DNA from: Marinobacter orientalis
Lineage (GTDB): Bacteria > Pseudomonadota > Gammaproteobacteria > Pseudomonadales > Oleiphilaceae
Direction: 5' to 3'
Assembly (NCBI RefSeq): GCF_004792665.1
Contig: NZ_SRZX01000003.1
Location: 1-64,000, forward strand
DNA length: 64,000 bases
Positions 17,395-31,333 of this stretch are shown here, one piece after another. The position numbers and the translations under genes were made by a program. Numbering within the stretch: position 1 is the stretch's first letter; each line of letters begins with the position of its first letter. The notes beneath the pieces were generated by a model. The model had not been told where the DNA came from. It ran no database searches and was given only the letters and a program-made list of their open reading frames with translations.

Positions 17395-19143
17395 GTGAAG
17401 ACATTGTCGGACCAGGGGAAGGCAGCAACATGGAGGCAGCAATTGGCTGCCGGGCTTGGAGCCTGGCGCTACGTCACCGTGCTGGGTGTTTTCCTGATGG
17501 TAGTGGGCGCCCTGGCCTGGCGCCTGGTAGACCTGCATGTGGTGGACAACGAGTTCCTGCGTGAACAGGGCGATGTGCGCACCATACGGGTTGAAAGCAT
17601 TGACGCCCACCGGGGCGTGGTGACGGACCGTCATGGCGAGTCGCTGGCAGTGAGTACGCCGGTCCAGACCATATGGGCCAATCCTTCGGAAATTGATGCC
17701 GATGAACCGCGACTGACAAATGTGGCGCGGCTGCTGGGCCTTCAGGAAGCCAGACTTCGAAACCGCCTGCGCAAATACGCGGGCAAGGAGTTTATTTATC
17801 TGCGTCGCAAACTGCAGCCTGAAACTGCCGGGCAGGTGTTGGCGATGGATATTCCGGGGATATACAGCCGCCAGGAGTACCGCCGTTATTATCCTGCTGG
17901 CGAGGTGACTGCTCACGTCGTCGGGTTTACCAATATTGATGAAAGCGGACAGGAAGGCATTGAGCTGGCCTATAACCAGTGGCTGAGCGGTGAAAGTGGC
18001 CGCAAGCGGGTTCTTAAAGACAATCGCGGGCGCGTCATCAAGGACCTGACCCTGATTCGGGATGCAAAACCCGGCCGCAGTCTTGAGCTCAGTATCGATT
18101 TGCGCCTGCAGTACCTGGCCTACCGGGAGCTGAAGGCCGTGGTGGGTGCTCATGATGCCAGGGGCGGGACGCTGGTGATGCTGGATGTAGAAACCGGTGA
18201 AGTTCTGGCCATGGTGAATCAGGGGTCCTATAACCCCAATGACCGCAGCCAGCTCAGCCCTGGCCGTTTACGGAACAAGGCGATTACCGATTTGTTTGAA
18301 CCCGGATCCACGATGAAGCCGGTCTCGATGGCAGCGGCACTGGAATCGGGAAAATTCAGGGCTACAAGCACCATAGATACAGCGCCGGGGTTTCGGCGCT
18401 TTGGTCGTTTTACGATCCGGGATCATCGCAATTATGGCGTGATCAGCCTGACTGATGTGATTGCAAAGTCCAGCAACGTGGGTATCAGCAAGATTGCCAC
18501 CGAGTTGGGTGGCGATGCCATACGCGAACTATACGCTCGCCTGGGGCTGGGCCAGCCGACGGGGATCGGGTTTCCCGGCGAGGCCGTCGGTGTTCTGCCC
18601 GCGCCACCGAAATGGCGGCCCGTTGAAGAGGCAACTCTTTCTTATGGCTATGGCATGAGTGTCAATGCGCTTCAGCTTGCGCAGGCCTACATGGTGCTGG
18701 CAAATGGAGGTATTCGCTATCCGCTGAGCCTGCTGAAGGCTAACGACAAACCTGTCGGGGAACGGGTTCTCTCCGAGGACGTCTCGTTCCAGATCAGGGA
18801 AATGTTGCGGGAGGTGGTGGAGAACGGAACCGGAAAACGGGCCCAGCCGGGGTTTTATTCCGCTGGCGGAAAAACCGGAACTGTCCATCTGGTCGGCAAG
18901 AACGGTTATGAAGATAGCCAGTACAAGGCAATTTTTGCCGGTATGGCACCGATCGACAATCCCCGGATTGTCACAGTAGTGGCTGTTGATGCTCCCCAGT
19001 CTGGCGAATATTACGGTGGCGAAGTGGCGGCACCGGTATTCGCCCGTGTGATGGGGGATGCACTGCGGCTGCTGAACGTAAAGCCGGAACTGGAACTGGG
19101 TAAGGCGAAAGAGCCGCGCCCGACTTCCGGGGAGCGGGGTTAG
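17395..19143 (+). CDS. ftsI: Septal peptidoglycan transpeptidase FtsI (PBP3)
   Basis: The 582-residue class B penicillin-binding protein cross-links septal peptidoglycan. Seen: one N-terminal membrane helix at about 25-42, the pedestal domain (RGVVTDRHGESLAVSTPV), and the transpeptidase triad STMK with nucleophile S305 and K308, SSN at 359-361, and KTG at 493-495. The start is GTG preceded by TAAGG; a TTG three codons later is also possible. It is the target of beta-lactams such as aztreonam in this family. Confidence 0.97.
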   Translation: MKTLSDQGKAATWRQQLAAGLGAWRYVTVLGVFLMVVGALAWRLVDLHVVDNEFLREQGDVRTIRVESIDAHRGVVTDRHGESLAVSTPVQTIWANPSEIDADEPRLTNVARLLGLQEARLRNRLRKYAGKEFIYLRRKLQPETAGQVLAMDIPGIYSRQEYRRYYPAGEVTAHVVGFTNIDESGQEGIELAYNQWLSGESGRKRVLKDNRGRVIKDLTLIRDAKPGRSLELSIDLRLQYLAYRELKAVVGAHDARGGTLVMLDVETGEVLAMVNQGSYNPNDRSQLSPGRLRNKAITDLFEPGSTMKPVSMAAALESGKFRATSTIDTAPGFRRFGRFTIRDHRNYGVISLTDVIAKSSNVGISKIATELGGDAIRELYARLGLGQPTGIGFPGEAVGVLPAPPKWRPVEEATLSYGYGMSVNALQLAQAYMVLANGGIRYPLSLLKANDKPVGERVLSEDVSFQIREMLREVVENGTGKRAQPGFYSAGGKTGTVHLVGKNGYEDSQYKAIFAGMAPIDNPRIVTVVAVDAPQSGEYYGGEVAAPVFARVMGDALRLLNVKPELELGKAKEPRPTSGERG

Positions 19144-19147
19144 GCTT

Positions 19148-20632
19148 ATGTGTATTACATCACTGAGTACATTGATGCAGGGAATCATGCCGCTGCCATC
19201 GGTCTTTGATGTCACGATTCACGGCCTGAAAACCGATAGTCGTGAGGTCAGGCCTGGCGATGCCTTTGTCGCCCTCGAAGGTTCCCGTACGCCCGCCGAC
19301 CATTATGTTGAGCAGGCCATCGACGCCGGTGCCACCGTTGTCCTGCTGGAGACAGCGCAAGCGGACGAATGCCACGAACATGAAGGTGTGCTCATTGTTC
19401 CGGTGACGGATTTGCGGGCACAGCTCGGGAAGATTGCAGACCGGTTCTTTGAACACCCCTCCCAGCGGTTGCGCCTGATAGGTGTAACCGGCACCAATGG
19501 TAAAACCTCGGTGAGCCATTACATTGCCACTTTGTTAGAGGAAACCGGCACACCGTGTGGCGTTATGGGTACGCTTGGCTATGGCATGCCCGGGGCTCTG
19601 CAGGAGGGTTCCCATACCACGCCGGATGTCGTTCAGGTAAATCGCACCCTGTCGCGGATTCTTGCCCAGGGTGGGCGGGCAGCCGCGATGGAAGTGTCTT
19701 CCCACGCTCTTGACCAGGGTCGGATTGATAACCTGACCATGACCGGGGCGGTGTTTACCAACCTCACCAGGGATCATCTCGACTATCACGGGTCGATGGA
19801 GGCTTATGGCGCCGCAAAGGCTCGCCTGTTTGAGCGTGAGGAACTGCATTTCGCCGTGATCAATTTTGACGACCCATTCGGCAGGCAGCTGTATGAGCAG
19901 CTCGAGGGCAAATGCGATCGGGTCCGTTACAGCCTGCATGAGGCCCAGACCGAGCTTTGGATGACAGAGTTCTCGCCCTCGGCTGGCGGATTCACCGCCA
20001 GTGTCGATGGTCTCTGGGGCGGTTTTGAAATCTCCGCCCCGCTCCTCGGTAGCTTTAACGTCAGCAATATTCTGGCGGCCATGGCGGTAGTGCTGAGTCT
20101 TGGCGCACCGGTAGAGCGGGTTCAGCGTGCCGTTGAGCGGTTGTCGCCGCCGCCGGGCCGGCTGGAGCCGTTTGCCGGCAGCAACGGTGTTCGCGTGGTT
20201 GTCGACTACGCCCATACTCCGGACGCCCTGAACAGCGCGCTGGCGGCGCTGCGCCCTCATGTCACCGGCCGGCTGTTCTGTGTTTTTGGTTGCGGTGGAG
20301 ACCGCGACACCGGCAAGCGTCCGGAAATGGCGCGGGAAGCGGAAAATGCAGCTGATGTGGTTATCGTCACCGACGACAACCCTCGCAATGAAGACCCGGA
20401 TACCATTACATCCGACATCATGGCCGGCTTCGGCCGTCCGGAACAGATTGCTGTTATTCATGACCGCGCCCAAGCCATCCGCCAGGCCATTCACATGGCC
20501 GTCGCGGGGGATATCGTGCTGATTGCGGGTAAGGGCCACGAGGCCTGGCAGGAAATGGCAGGACAGCGAATTCCGTTCAGCGACGCTGAGCAGGTCAGGG
20601 AAGCATTGTCCCTGAATGGAGGTGTCGCATGA
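19148..20632 (+). CDS. murE: UDP-MurNAc-L-Ala-D-Glu:meso-diaminopimelate ligase
   Basis: The 494-residue Mur ligase adds meso-DAP to the UDP-MurNAc dipeptide using ATP. The substrate-entry segment LKTDSREVRPGDAFVAL, the ATP loop GVTGTNGKTSVSHYI and the DDNPR motif (TDDNPRNEDP) that selects meso-DAP over lysine are present, so the wall is of the Gram-negative DAP type. It starts five bases after the ftsI stop and overlaps murF by four bases. Confidence 0.97.
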   Translation: MCITSLSTLMQGIMPLPSVFDVTIHGLKTDSREVRPGDAFVALEGSRTPADHYVEQAIDAGATVVLLETAQADECHEHEGVLIVPVTDLRAQLGKIADRFFEHPSQRLRLIGVTGTNGKTSVSHYIATLLEETGTPCGVMGTLGYGMPGALQEGSHTTPDVVQVNRTLSRILAQGGRAAAMEVSSHALDQGRIDNLTMTGAVFTNLTRDHLDYHGSMEAYGAAKARLFEREELHFAVINFDDPFGRQLYEQLEGKCDRVRYSLHEAQTELWMTEFSPSAGGFTASVDGLWGGFEISAPLLGSFNVSNILAAMAVVLSLGAPVERVQRAVERLSPPPGRLEPFAGSNGVRVVVDYAHTPDALNSALAALRPHVTGRLFCVFGCGGDRDTGKRPEMAREAENAADVVIVTDDNPRNEDPDTITSDIMAGFGRPEQIAVIHDRAQAIRQAIHMAVAGDIVLIAGKGHEAWQEMAGQRIPFSDAEQVREALSLNGGVA

Positions 20633-22020
20633 TGCAGGCGTTTGCGGTGACCGATGCCTTGAGGTGGGTTGGCGGCACAACAACTGGAGCCGGCCTGGAG
20701 GGGCTTTTGTTCCATGGCGTCTCCACCGATACGCGTAAAATCACCCGGGGCGACCTGTTTGTGGCGCTGCGGGGCGATAACTTTGATGGCCATGATTACC
20801 TGGCGGTTGCGCAACGCGCAGGTGCCGTGGCAGCGGTGGTGGATAAGGCTGATCCGGATCTGACTCTGCCACAGATTCTGGTGCCGGACACCATAGATGC
20901 GCTGGCAAAACTTGCCGCGGGCAACCGTAACACCAGCTCGGCGCAGTTCGTGGCGATCACCGGTAGCAGCGGTAAAACCACGGTGCGGGAAATGGTTGCC
21001 GCAATTCTCTCGGCTGTCGGCAATACCCTGGTCACCGAAGGCAATCTCAACAATCACATCGGTGTTCCCCTGACCCTGTTCCGGCTCGGCCCCGAGCATG
21101 AGTACGGCGTGATTGAGCTTGGCGCCAGTGGGCTCAATGAAATCGCCCACACCGTGAAGATCGTGCGCCCGCACGTGTCGATTCTGACCAATGCCGGGCA
21201 GGCCCATCTCGAGGGTTTCGGTGGCTACGACAATATCGTGCTCGCCAAGGGTGAAATCATTGATGGGGTCGTGGAATCCGGTCTGGTGGTACTTAACCGG
21301 GATGATCCTGCCTTTGAAAAATGGCAGCGGCGAGCCGGTGAGCGCCGGGTTATTGGCGTCAGCAGGCAGGCTGGAACTGGTGGCGACTACTTCTCCGAAG
21401 ATACCCGTGACGACGGCATTTTGCTGGTGTTCCGTGCTTGCGGTCCGCAAGGGTGGACTTGTGATGTCAGTCTGCCACTGCACGGTGAGCACAATATTAC
21501 CAATGCACTGCTGGCGATTGCCGCCGCGCGCGAACTGGGCGCCAGCGATGAAGATGTTCAGCAGGGACTGGCATCAGTGCAAGCGGTAAAAGGGCGACTG
21601 CAGATTCTTGAGCTCTCGCCCGGACTAACCGTTATTGATGACAGCTATAACGCCAATCCGGCATCAATAAAGGCAGCGCTTGGCGTCCTGGCAGCACGCC
21701 CTGCTACCCGTATTGCGGTACTGGGAGCCATGGCAGAGCTGGGGCCGGACAGCCTCGCGCTGCACCGGGAAGTTGGTGAGTTTGCCCGAGCCCGGGGAAT
21801 TGAGCGCCTGCTGGTCGTGGGAGATGGCTGTGAAGGGTACGTTGAAGGGTTCGGAGATGCCGCTGAGGTATGTGCGACCCATGACGATGCTGTGCGTCGT
21901 CTGCTTGAGGGGCCTGCCGGGTTACAGACGGTGCTGGTCAAGGGTTCTCGCAGTTCCGCCATGGATCGCGTGGTGGAGGGAATTAAAGAAAAGGTGGGTA
22001 ACACATGCTGCTCTGGCTGA
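20629..22020 (+). CDS. murF: UDP-MurNAc-tripeptide:D-Ala-D-Ala ligase
   Basis: The 463-residue Mur ligase adds D-Ala-D-Ala to complete the UDP-MurNAc pentapeptide. Seen: [19 protein letters not shown] at the N-terminus, the ATP loop [32 protein letters not shown], and [15 protein letters not shown], all typical of MurF. It overlaps murE by four bases and mraY by 16 bases. Confidence 0.97.
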   Translation: MMQAFAVTDALRWVGGTTTGAGLEGLLFHGVSTDTRKITRGDLFVALRGDNFDGHDYLAVAQRAGAVAAVVDKADPDLTLPQILVPDTIDALAKLAAGNRNTSSAQFVAITGSSGKTTVREMVAAILSAVGNTLVTEGNLNNHIGVPLTLFRLGPEHEYGVIELGASGLNEIAHTVKIVRPHVSILTNAGQAHLEGFGGYDNIVLAKGEIIDGVVESGLVVLNRDDPAFEKWQRRAGERRVIGVSRQAGTGGDYFSEDTRDDGILLVFRACGPQGWTCDVSLPLHGEHNITNALLAIAAARELGASDEDVQQGLASVQAVKGRLQILELSPGLTVIDDSYNANPASIKAALGVLAARPATRIAVLGAMAELGPDSLALHREVGEFARARGIERLLVVGDGCEGYVEGFGDAAEVCATHDDAVRRLLEGPAGLQTVLVKGSRSSAMDRVVEGIKEKVGNTCCSG

Positions 22021-23090
22021 CAGAGGCTCTTTCACAATACTTTTCCGCGCTGACGGTTTTCCAGTACCTGACGGTGAGGGGCATTTTCGGCGTTCTGACC
22101 GCCTTGCTGATCTCATTGCTGATCGGGCCGTTCATGATTCGCAAGCTGAGCCAGTATCAGATCGGCCAGGCGGTGCGGGACGACGGGCCGCAGACGCACC
22201 TTAGCAAGGCTGGCACGCCCACCATGGGGGGTGCCCTGATCCTGGTAGCCGTGGGTGTCAGCTCCCTGCTTTGGGCCGACCTGAGCAACCGGTACGTCTG
22301 GGTCGCGATTCTGGTAACCCTGTTTTTCGGCGCGGTTGGCTGGGTGGACGATTATCGCAAGGTGGTGGAGCGTAATCCCCGCGGTTTGCCGGCACGCTGG
22401 AAGTATTTCTGGCAGTCGGTGATTGGTGCCGCGGCGGCAGTGGCGCTTTTCATGAGTTCCTCGCTGCCCCAGGAAACCTCGCTCTATGTGCCGTTCCTGA
22501 AGGATGTATCGCTGACCCTGGGGCCGGTGCTGTTCATTCTGCTGAGTTACTTCGTGATTGTTGGCAGCAGTAATGCGGTGAACCTCACTGACGGCCTGGA
22601 TGGCCTGGCCATCATGCCAACGGTCATGGTCGCCGCCGCCCTGGGCATCTTTGCTTACGTCTCCGGCCATGCGCAGTTTGCCGACTATCTGCTGATCCCG
22701 CACCTGCCAGGCACCGGCGAACTGATCGTTTTCTGTGGTGCACTGGTTGGCGCGGGGCTGGGTTTCCTATGGTTCAACACGTACCCCGCCCAGGTGTTTA
22801 TGGGAGACGTCGGGGCTCTTGCCCTGGGTGCGGCACTGGGTATTGTGGCGGTCATCGTGAGACAGGAGATTGTGCTGTTCATCATGGGCGGTGTGTTTGT
22901 GATGGAGACCATATCCGTGATTCTGCAGGTGGCATCCTTCCGGCTGACCGGTCGGCGGATATTCCGCATGGCGCCGCTGCATCACCACTTTGAACTGAAG
23001 GGCTGGCCTGAGCCGCGCGTTATCGTGCGCTTCTGGGTTGTCACCGTTGTACTTGTACTGGTTGGTCTTGCCAGCCTGAAACTGAGATAG
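22005..23090 (+). CDS. mraY: Phospho-MurNAc-pentapeptide transferase MraY
   Basis: An inner-membrane enzyme that moves phospho-MurNAc-pentapeptide onto undecaprenyl phosphate to make lipid I. The 361-residue product has about ten membrane helices and the family motifs [34 protein letters not shown] and the Mg-binding [29 protein letters not shown] closes the active site. The start overlaps the end of murF, showing translational coupling. Confidence 0.97.
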   Translation: MLLWLTEALSQYFSALTVFQYLTVRGIFGVLTALLISLLIGPFMIRKLSQYQIGQAVRDDGPQTHLSKAGTPTMGGALILVAVGVSSLLWADLSNRYVWVAILVTLFFGAVGWVDDYRKVVERNPRGLPARWKYFWQSVIGAAAAVALFMSSSLPQETSLYVPFLKDVSLTLGPVLFILLSYFVIVGSSNAVNLTDGLDGLAIMPTVMVAAALGIFAYVSGHAQFADYLLIPHLPGTGELIVFCGALVGAGLGFLWFNTYPAQVFMGDVGALALGAALGIVAVIVRQEIVLFIMGGVFVMETISVILQVASFRLTGRRIFRMAPLHHHFELKGWPEPRVIVRFWVVTVVLVLVGLASLKLR

Positions 23091-23104
23091 GGAAGCAGAG
23101 CATC

Positions 23105-24445
23105 ATGGCTGTCATCGCTTCAGATCGTCGCACGCTGGTCGTAGGGCTCGGTAAAACCGGGCTCTCCTGCGTGCGCTATCTGTGCGAAAAAGGCCGTGAG
23201 GTCGCTGTGGCCGACAGTCGCACGACGCCTCCTGGTCTGGAGCAACTCAGGGCGCAGTGGCCGGAACTGCCTGTATATCTGGGTGAATTCGACAGCGAAC
23301 TGTTCGCGAGTTTTAACGAACTGGTGGTCAGCCCGGGCATCAGCACTGCCGAGCCTGCAATACGCCATGCGGCGGAAGAAGGTGCGGCTATCCGCGGCGA
23401 TATTGACCTGTTCGCCGAGGCAGCGGATGCGCCCATTGTTGCCATTACCGGCTCCAACGGCAAAACCACAGTGACCACCCTGGTGGGGGAGATGGCCAGG
23501 GCGGCCGGTCGCCATGTGCAAGTGGGTGGTAATATCGGCACCCCGGCGCTGGACCTCCTCGGCCGCGGCGCGGATCTCTACGTGCTTGAGTTGTCCAGCT
23601 TTCAACTGGAGACAACCGGTGAGCTCAATGCCTCGGCAGCAACCGTCCTCAACGTCAGCGATGATCATATGGATCGCTACTCCACCAAGATGGAGTATTT
23701 CCAGGCCAAGCAGCGGATATTCAACGGCTGCAGCAATGCGGTGGTGAACCTGGATGACGCGCTGAGTACGCCCATGGCCCGGGACAACCTTCGCTTCCTG
23801 TGTTTCGGTTTTAATCGGATCAATCCGGAGACTTTCAGCACCCGGGATGATGATGAGGGAACCTGGATTACCTTCGGTTTCGATAACCTGCTGTTGGCCG
23901 ATGAGCTGGGCCTGATGGGCCGCCACAATATCAGTAACGTGATGGCAGCTCTGGCTCTGGGACACGCGGTAGGCCTGCCGATGGAGGCGATGCTGGAAAC
24001 CGCGAAAAATTTCCGGGGGTTGCCGCACCGCTGCGAGTTCATCCGGCGGGTTGGCGACGTGGATTACATCAATGATTCCAAAGGTACCAATGTGGGGGCC
24101 ACGGTGGCCGCCATCGAGAGCCTTGCGCCCCGGGGCGGAAAAGTCGTTCTTATTGCCGGTGGTGAAGGCAAGGGTGCCGATTTCTCGGCACTGGCAGATC
24201 CGGTTGCGGCCCATTGCAGAGCGGTGGTGTTGATTGGTACCGACGCTGGCCTTATTGCTTCGGCTCTTGGCAATCGGACAGAGATTGTTAATGCCACTTC
24301 TTTGAAGGAGGCAGTTCACAAGGCAGCGAGTCTGGCGGAACCAGGCGACAGGGTGCTGTTGTCTCCGGCCTGTGCCAGTTTCGACATGTTTCGCGATTAC
24401 AGCGATCGCGGAGACAGTTTTCGTGAACAGGTGGAGGGGCTGTGA
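23105..24445 (+). CDS. murD: UDP-MurNAc-L-alanine:D-glutamate ligase
   Basis: The 446-residue Mur ligase adds D-Glu to UDP-MurNAc-L-Ala. Seen: the N-terminal Rossmann motif VVGLGKTGLSCVRYL, the ATP loop ITGSNGKTTVTTLV, DHMDRY, GLPHRCEFIRR and YINDSKGTNVGAT. GGAAGCAGAGC lies upstream of the ATG. Its stop overlaps the ftsW start. Confidence 0.97.
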   Translation: MAVIASDRRTLVVGLGKTGLSCVRYLCEKGREVAVADSRTTPPGLEQLRAQWPELPVYLGEFDSELFASFNELVVSPGISTAEPAIRHAAEEGAAIRGDIDLFAEAADAPIVAITGSNGKTTVTTLVGEMARAAGRHVQVGGNIGTPALDLLGRGADLYVLELSSFQLETTGELNASAATVLNVSDDHMDRYSTKMEYFQAKQRIFNGCSNAVVNLDDALSTPMARDNLRFLCFGFNRINPETFSTRDDDEGTWITFGFDNLLLADELGLMGRHNISNVMAALALGHAVGLPMEAMLETAKNFRGLPHRCEFIRRVGDVDYINDSKGTNVGATVAAIESLAPRGGKVVLIAGGEGKGADFSALADPVAAHCRAVVLIGTDAGLIASALGNRTEIVNATSLKEAVHKAASLAEPGDRVLLSPACASFDMFRDYSDRGDSFREQVEGL

Positions 24446-25647
24446 TGCACGCTGACCTGTCTCTGCCGAGTTACCAAAGCCTGTTCCGCGATCTGCGTCC
24501 GTTGCCGTTGCTGATCATCAGCTCCGCAGCACTGTTGGTGATGGGTATTGTGATGATTTCCTCCGCGTCCATGGATATGGCGGCGGAAACCATGGGTAAC
24601 AGCTACCACTACGTGATCCGCCAGTTGATCTTTGCCGGCATGGGTTGTGTGTTCGCCCTGATTGCCGTCAATGTGCCAATCTCCTGGTGGGAGCGCAGTG
24701 GCTGGCTGTTGCTGGGAATCGGGCTGTTGTCACTGTTGCTGGTGCTCACGCCACTGGGACGCACGGTCAACGGCTCCACCCGCTGGATTTCCTTTGGCTT
24801 CTTTAATGTTCAGGTGTCCGAGATAGCAAAACTGTGTCTGATCGCCTACCTGGCCGGTTACGTGGTACGACGTCGGGAAGAGCTGCTGAATACCTGGGCA
24901 GGGTTTCTGAAGCCGCTCGGTGTGCTCGGTATTGCCTCGGTATTGCTGGTTATCGAGCCCGACTTCGGAGCCACGGTGGTGCTGGTAGCGGCCGCGGCCG
25001 GCATGATTTTTCTGAGTGGGGTTCGCCTCAGCCGCTTTATGCCACTGATCGGTGTGCTGATAGTCATGGGCGCAGTGCTGGTGTTCACCCAGCCGTACCG
25101 TCTGAAGCGGGTTGTCAGTTATCTCGACCCCTGGAAGGACCAGTTCGACACCGGCTACCAGCTTACCCAGTCGCTGATCGCTTTCGGCCGCGGCGACTGG
25201 GCCGGCACCGGTCTCGGCAACTCGGTGCAGAAGCTGTTTTACCTGCCCGAAGCCCATACCGACTTTATCTTCGCCATCATTGCCGAAGAATTCGGATTAC
25301 TGGGATCGCTGATTGTACTGGGTCTTTTCACTGTTCTGGTGGTCACGGGGTTCGTGATTGCCAGGCGGGCAGAGAAGGCGGGGATGCCGTTTGCTGCGTG
25401 TTTCTCCTATGGCATCACGCTGCTGATCGGTTTGCAGGCGAGTATCAACATGTCTGTCAGCACCGGCCTGCTGCCAACCAAGGGGCTGACATTACCTCTG
25501 GTGAGTTACGGTGGTTCGAGTCTGATGATCACCGCCGTCTGTATCGGTGTTCTGGCGCGGGTGGAAATGGAGCGGCTGGACCGCGAAAAACTGGCTGCCG
25601 AAAAGTGCCGTAAACCGGCTGCCAGGGGAGGTGCGGTTTATGACTGA
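24442..25647 (+). CDS. ftsW: Septal peptidoglycan polymerase FtsW
   Basis: The 401-residue SEDS-family glycosyltransferase polymerises lipid II at the septum together with FtsI. About ten membrane helices are seen, with the SEDS motifs NGSTRWISFGFFNVQVSE, KLCLIAYLAGY, EPDFGATVVL, the long periplasmic loop containing FYLPEAHTDFIFAIIAEEFG, and LPLVSYGGSSLM near the end. Either the GTG at 24442 or the ATG at 24445 can be the start. It overlaps murG by eight bases. Confidence 0.96.
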   Translation: MMHADLSLPSYQSLFRDLRPLPLLIISSAALLVMGIVMISSASMDMAAETMGNSYHYVIRQLIFAGMGCVFALIAVNVPISWWERSGWLLLGIGLLSLLLVLTPLGRTVNGSTRWISFGFFNVQVSEIAKLCLIAYLAGYVVRRREELLNTWAGFLKPLGVLGIASVLLVIEPDFGATVVLVAAAAGMIFLSGVRLSRFMPLIGVLIVMGAVLVFTQPYRLKRVVSYLDPWKDQFDTGYQLTQSLIAFGRGDWAGTGLGNSVQKLFYLPEAHTDFIFAIIAEEFGLLGSLIVLGLFTVLVVTGFVIARRAEKAGMPFAACFSYGITLLIGLQASINMSVSTGLLPTKGLTLPLVSYGGSSLMITAVCIGVLARVEMERLDREKLAAEKCRKPAARGGAVYD

Positions 25648-26717
25648 CAAAAAGCGCTTTCTGATGATGGCTGGTGGTACCGGCGGCCACGTGTTTCCGG
25701 CCCTGGCCACCGCGAGAAAACTCCAGGAGAAGGGCCACGACGTTTTCTGGCTGGGGTCTCGGGGCGGCATGGAAGAGCGGCTGATCAACGAAACCGACAT
25801 ACCGCTGTCGCTGATCCGGGTTTCAGGCCTGCGTGGCAAGGGCCGGCTGGCGCTGGTGATGGCGCCATTCCGGCTGATGCGGGCATTGGGGCAGGCTTTT
25901 TCGGTGGTCCGTGGTATCCGCCCCCATTGTGTTATCGGCATGGGAGGATTTGTGACCGGTCCGGGTGGCGTTGCCGCCTGGGTGACCAAAACACCGTTGG
26001 TGATCCATGAACAGAATGCGGTCGCGGGCATGACCAATCGAATTCTGGTGCGTTTTGCCACCACGGTACTGGAAGCCTTCCCCGGCAGTTTCGGCGCGGA
26101 TGTGGTGACCCGGTGTACGGGTAATCCGGTAAGGCAGGATCTGGCTTCACTCCCGGAACCGGGGCAGCGGATGTCGGGCCGTGCCGGTGCACTCAGGTTG
26201 CTGGTGGTGGGAGGTAGCCTTGGTGCCCAGGTGTTTAACCGCACATTACCTGCGGCACTGGCAAAGATGCCTGAAGCGGAGCGCCCAACGGTGCGTCACC
26301 AGTGCGGCGAAAAGAATATCGAAGAAGCCCGGCAAGCTTACAGGGAAAACAATGTGGAAGCGTCTGTGGAACCCTTCATCAAGGATATGGCCGAGGCCTA
26401 TGGCTGGGCGGATATTGTGCTGTGCCGGGCCGGCGCTTTGACCGTTTCCGAACTGTGCGTCGCAGGTATTGGCGCGGTTCTGGTGCCGTTTCCCCATGCC
26501 GTGGACGACCATCAGACCAAAAATGCACAACAAATGGTTAACGCCAAAGGCGCGATGCTGATTCCGCAGCCGAAGCTGTCCGCGGATCTGCTGGCAGAAA
26601 CTCTGAGGGATCTTGGAAAGGATCGCAGCCGCATTATCGATATGGCGAAGGCAGCAAAAACGCTGGCTCGCCCTGATGCAACGGAGAGAGTCGTGAATTA
26701 CTGTCTGGAGGCCGCCA

Positions 26718-26725
<8 letters not shown>
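25640..26725 (+). CDS. murG: UDP-GlcNAc:lipid I N-acetylglucosaminyltransferase MurG
   Basis: A GT28 peripheral membrane enzyme that converts lipid I to lipid II. The 361-residue product starts at [10 protein letters not shown], overlapping the end of ftsW; longer in-frame starts lie inside ftsW. The glycine loop [13 protein letters not shown] is at 11-23, [12 protein letters not shown] follows, and the donor site includes [15 protein letters not shown] and [11 protein letters not shown]. Confidence 0.97.
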
Positions 26726-29962
<3,237 letters not shown>

Positions 29963-29998
29963 CAACGCAAAATTCAGACCTACGGTTTGGTGGAATAC

Positions 29999-31234
29999 AT
30001 GTCATCGGTTGAAACGGAAAACATGATTGTCGGCCTAGATATCGGAACCTCGAAAGTGGTTGCGATTGTCGGCAAGCGCAAAATGGACGGGACCATTGAG
30101 GTTGTGGGTATCGGTTCCAATCCGTCCCGCGGGCTCAAGCGTGGTGTGGTGGTCAATATCGAAACCACGGTCCAGGCGATACAGCGGGCAGTGGAAGAAG
30201 CAGAGCTGATGGCAGGATGCCGGATTCATTCAGTGTATGCAGGCATCGCCGGCAGCCATATCAAGAGCCTGAACTCTCATGGCATTGTCGCCATTCGCGA
30301 CCGGGAGGTAACACAGGCGGACATCGACCGGGTGATCGACGCGGCCCAGGCGGTGGCAATTCCGGCAGACCAGAAAATCCTTCATATCCTGCCGCAGGAG
30401 TTTGTGATTGACAGCCAGGAAGGCATCAAGGAGCCGATGGGTATGTCCGGTGTGCGCCTGGAAGCCAAAGTGCACCTGGTGACCTGTGCGGTGAATGCCG
30501 CCCAGAACATTGAAAAGTGCGTCAAGCGCTGCGGCCTGGAAGTGGACGACATCATCCTCGAACAGCTGGCATCGAGTCACGCCATCCTTACTGAAGATGA
30601 AAAGGAGCTGGGTGTCTGCGTTGTGGATATTGGTGGTGGTACCACGGATATCGCGGTGTTTACCGGCGGGGCTATTCGCCATACCTCGGTGATCCCCATT
30701 GCCGGTGACCAGGTGACCAACGACATCGCCATGGCGCTGCGCACACCCACGCAGAATGCCGAGGAAATCAAGATCAAGTACGCCTGTGCCCTGACACAGC
30801 TGGCCGGTGCCGACGAAACCATCAAGGTGCCCAGTGTGGGCGACCGGGCGCCGCGGGACCTCTCCCGCCAGGCCCTGGCCGAAGTGGTGGAGCCCCGCTA
30901 CGAAGAGCTGTTTACCCTGGTGCAGTCGGAACTTCGCCGGTCGGGATTTGAAGACCTTATCCCGGCCGGTGTGGTGATTACCGGCGGTTCCTCCACCATG
31001 GAAGGTGTGGTGGAACTGGCCGAGGAGATCTTCCACATGCCGGTAAGGCTGGCCTGTCCGCAGGCGGTTTCCGGCATGACGGAGGTGGTCAATAACCCGA
31101 TCTACGCCACTGGCGTGGGGTTGTTGATACATGGTTTCCGCCAGATGGATCTGGGGCGGGCGCCTGCGCTTAAGGGTGAAGATGCACCCACGCTGTTTGA
31201 GCGCATAAAAAGCTGGTTTACCGGTCATTTCTGA
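29999..31234 (+). CDS. ftsA: Cell division protein FtsA
   Basis: An actin-like ATPase that tethers FtsZ to the membrane. The 411-residue product starts at MSSVETENMIVGLDIG; a TTG four codons upstream is less likely. Phosphate-binding motifs VGLDIGTSKVVAIVG and VVDIGGGTTDIAVF are present, the SHS2 (1C) domain follows the first motif, and the C-terminal amphipathic helix FERIKSWFTGHF is the membrane target sequence. Confidence 0.96.
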   Translation: MSSVETENMIVGLDIGTSKVVAIVGKRKMDGTIEVVGIGSNPSRGLKRGVVVNIETTVQAIQRAVEEAELMAGCRIHSVYAGIAGSHIKSLNSHGIVAIRDREVTQADIDRVIDAAQAVAIPADQKILHILPQEFVIDSQEGIKEPMGMSGVRLEAKVHLVTCAVNAAQNIEKCVKRCGLEVDDIILEQLASSHAILTEDEKELGVCVVDIGGGTTDIAVFTGGAIRHTSVIPIAGDQVTNDIAMALRTPTQNAEEIKIKYACALTQLAGADETIKVPSVGDRAPRDLSRQALAEVVEPRYEELFTLVQSELRRSGFEDLIPAGVVITGGSSTMEGVVELAEEIFHMPVRLACPQAVSGMTEVVNNPIYATGVGLLIHGFRQMDLGRAPALKGEDAPTLFERIKSWFTGHF

Positions 31235-31264
31235 CGGCAGCCGGCAGAAGACGTACACGAAGGT

Positions 31265-31293
31265 ATCTCGAAAATCATAATCTCGAAAAATCA
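31265..31293 (+). repeat. Short direct repeat in the ftsA-ftsZ gap
   Basis: ATCTCGAAAATCA at 31265-31277 is repeated as ATCTCGAAAAATCA at 31280-31293, a 15-base period. A looser third unit (TCTGGAAAAGGCTGA) follows. It lies in the ftsZ leader, 40 bases before the start. Confidence 0.5.
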
Positions 31294-31333
31294 GTCTGGA
31301 AAAGGCTGATAAACAGCACGAAGGAGTAGGGGA

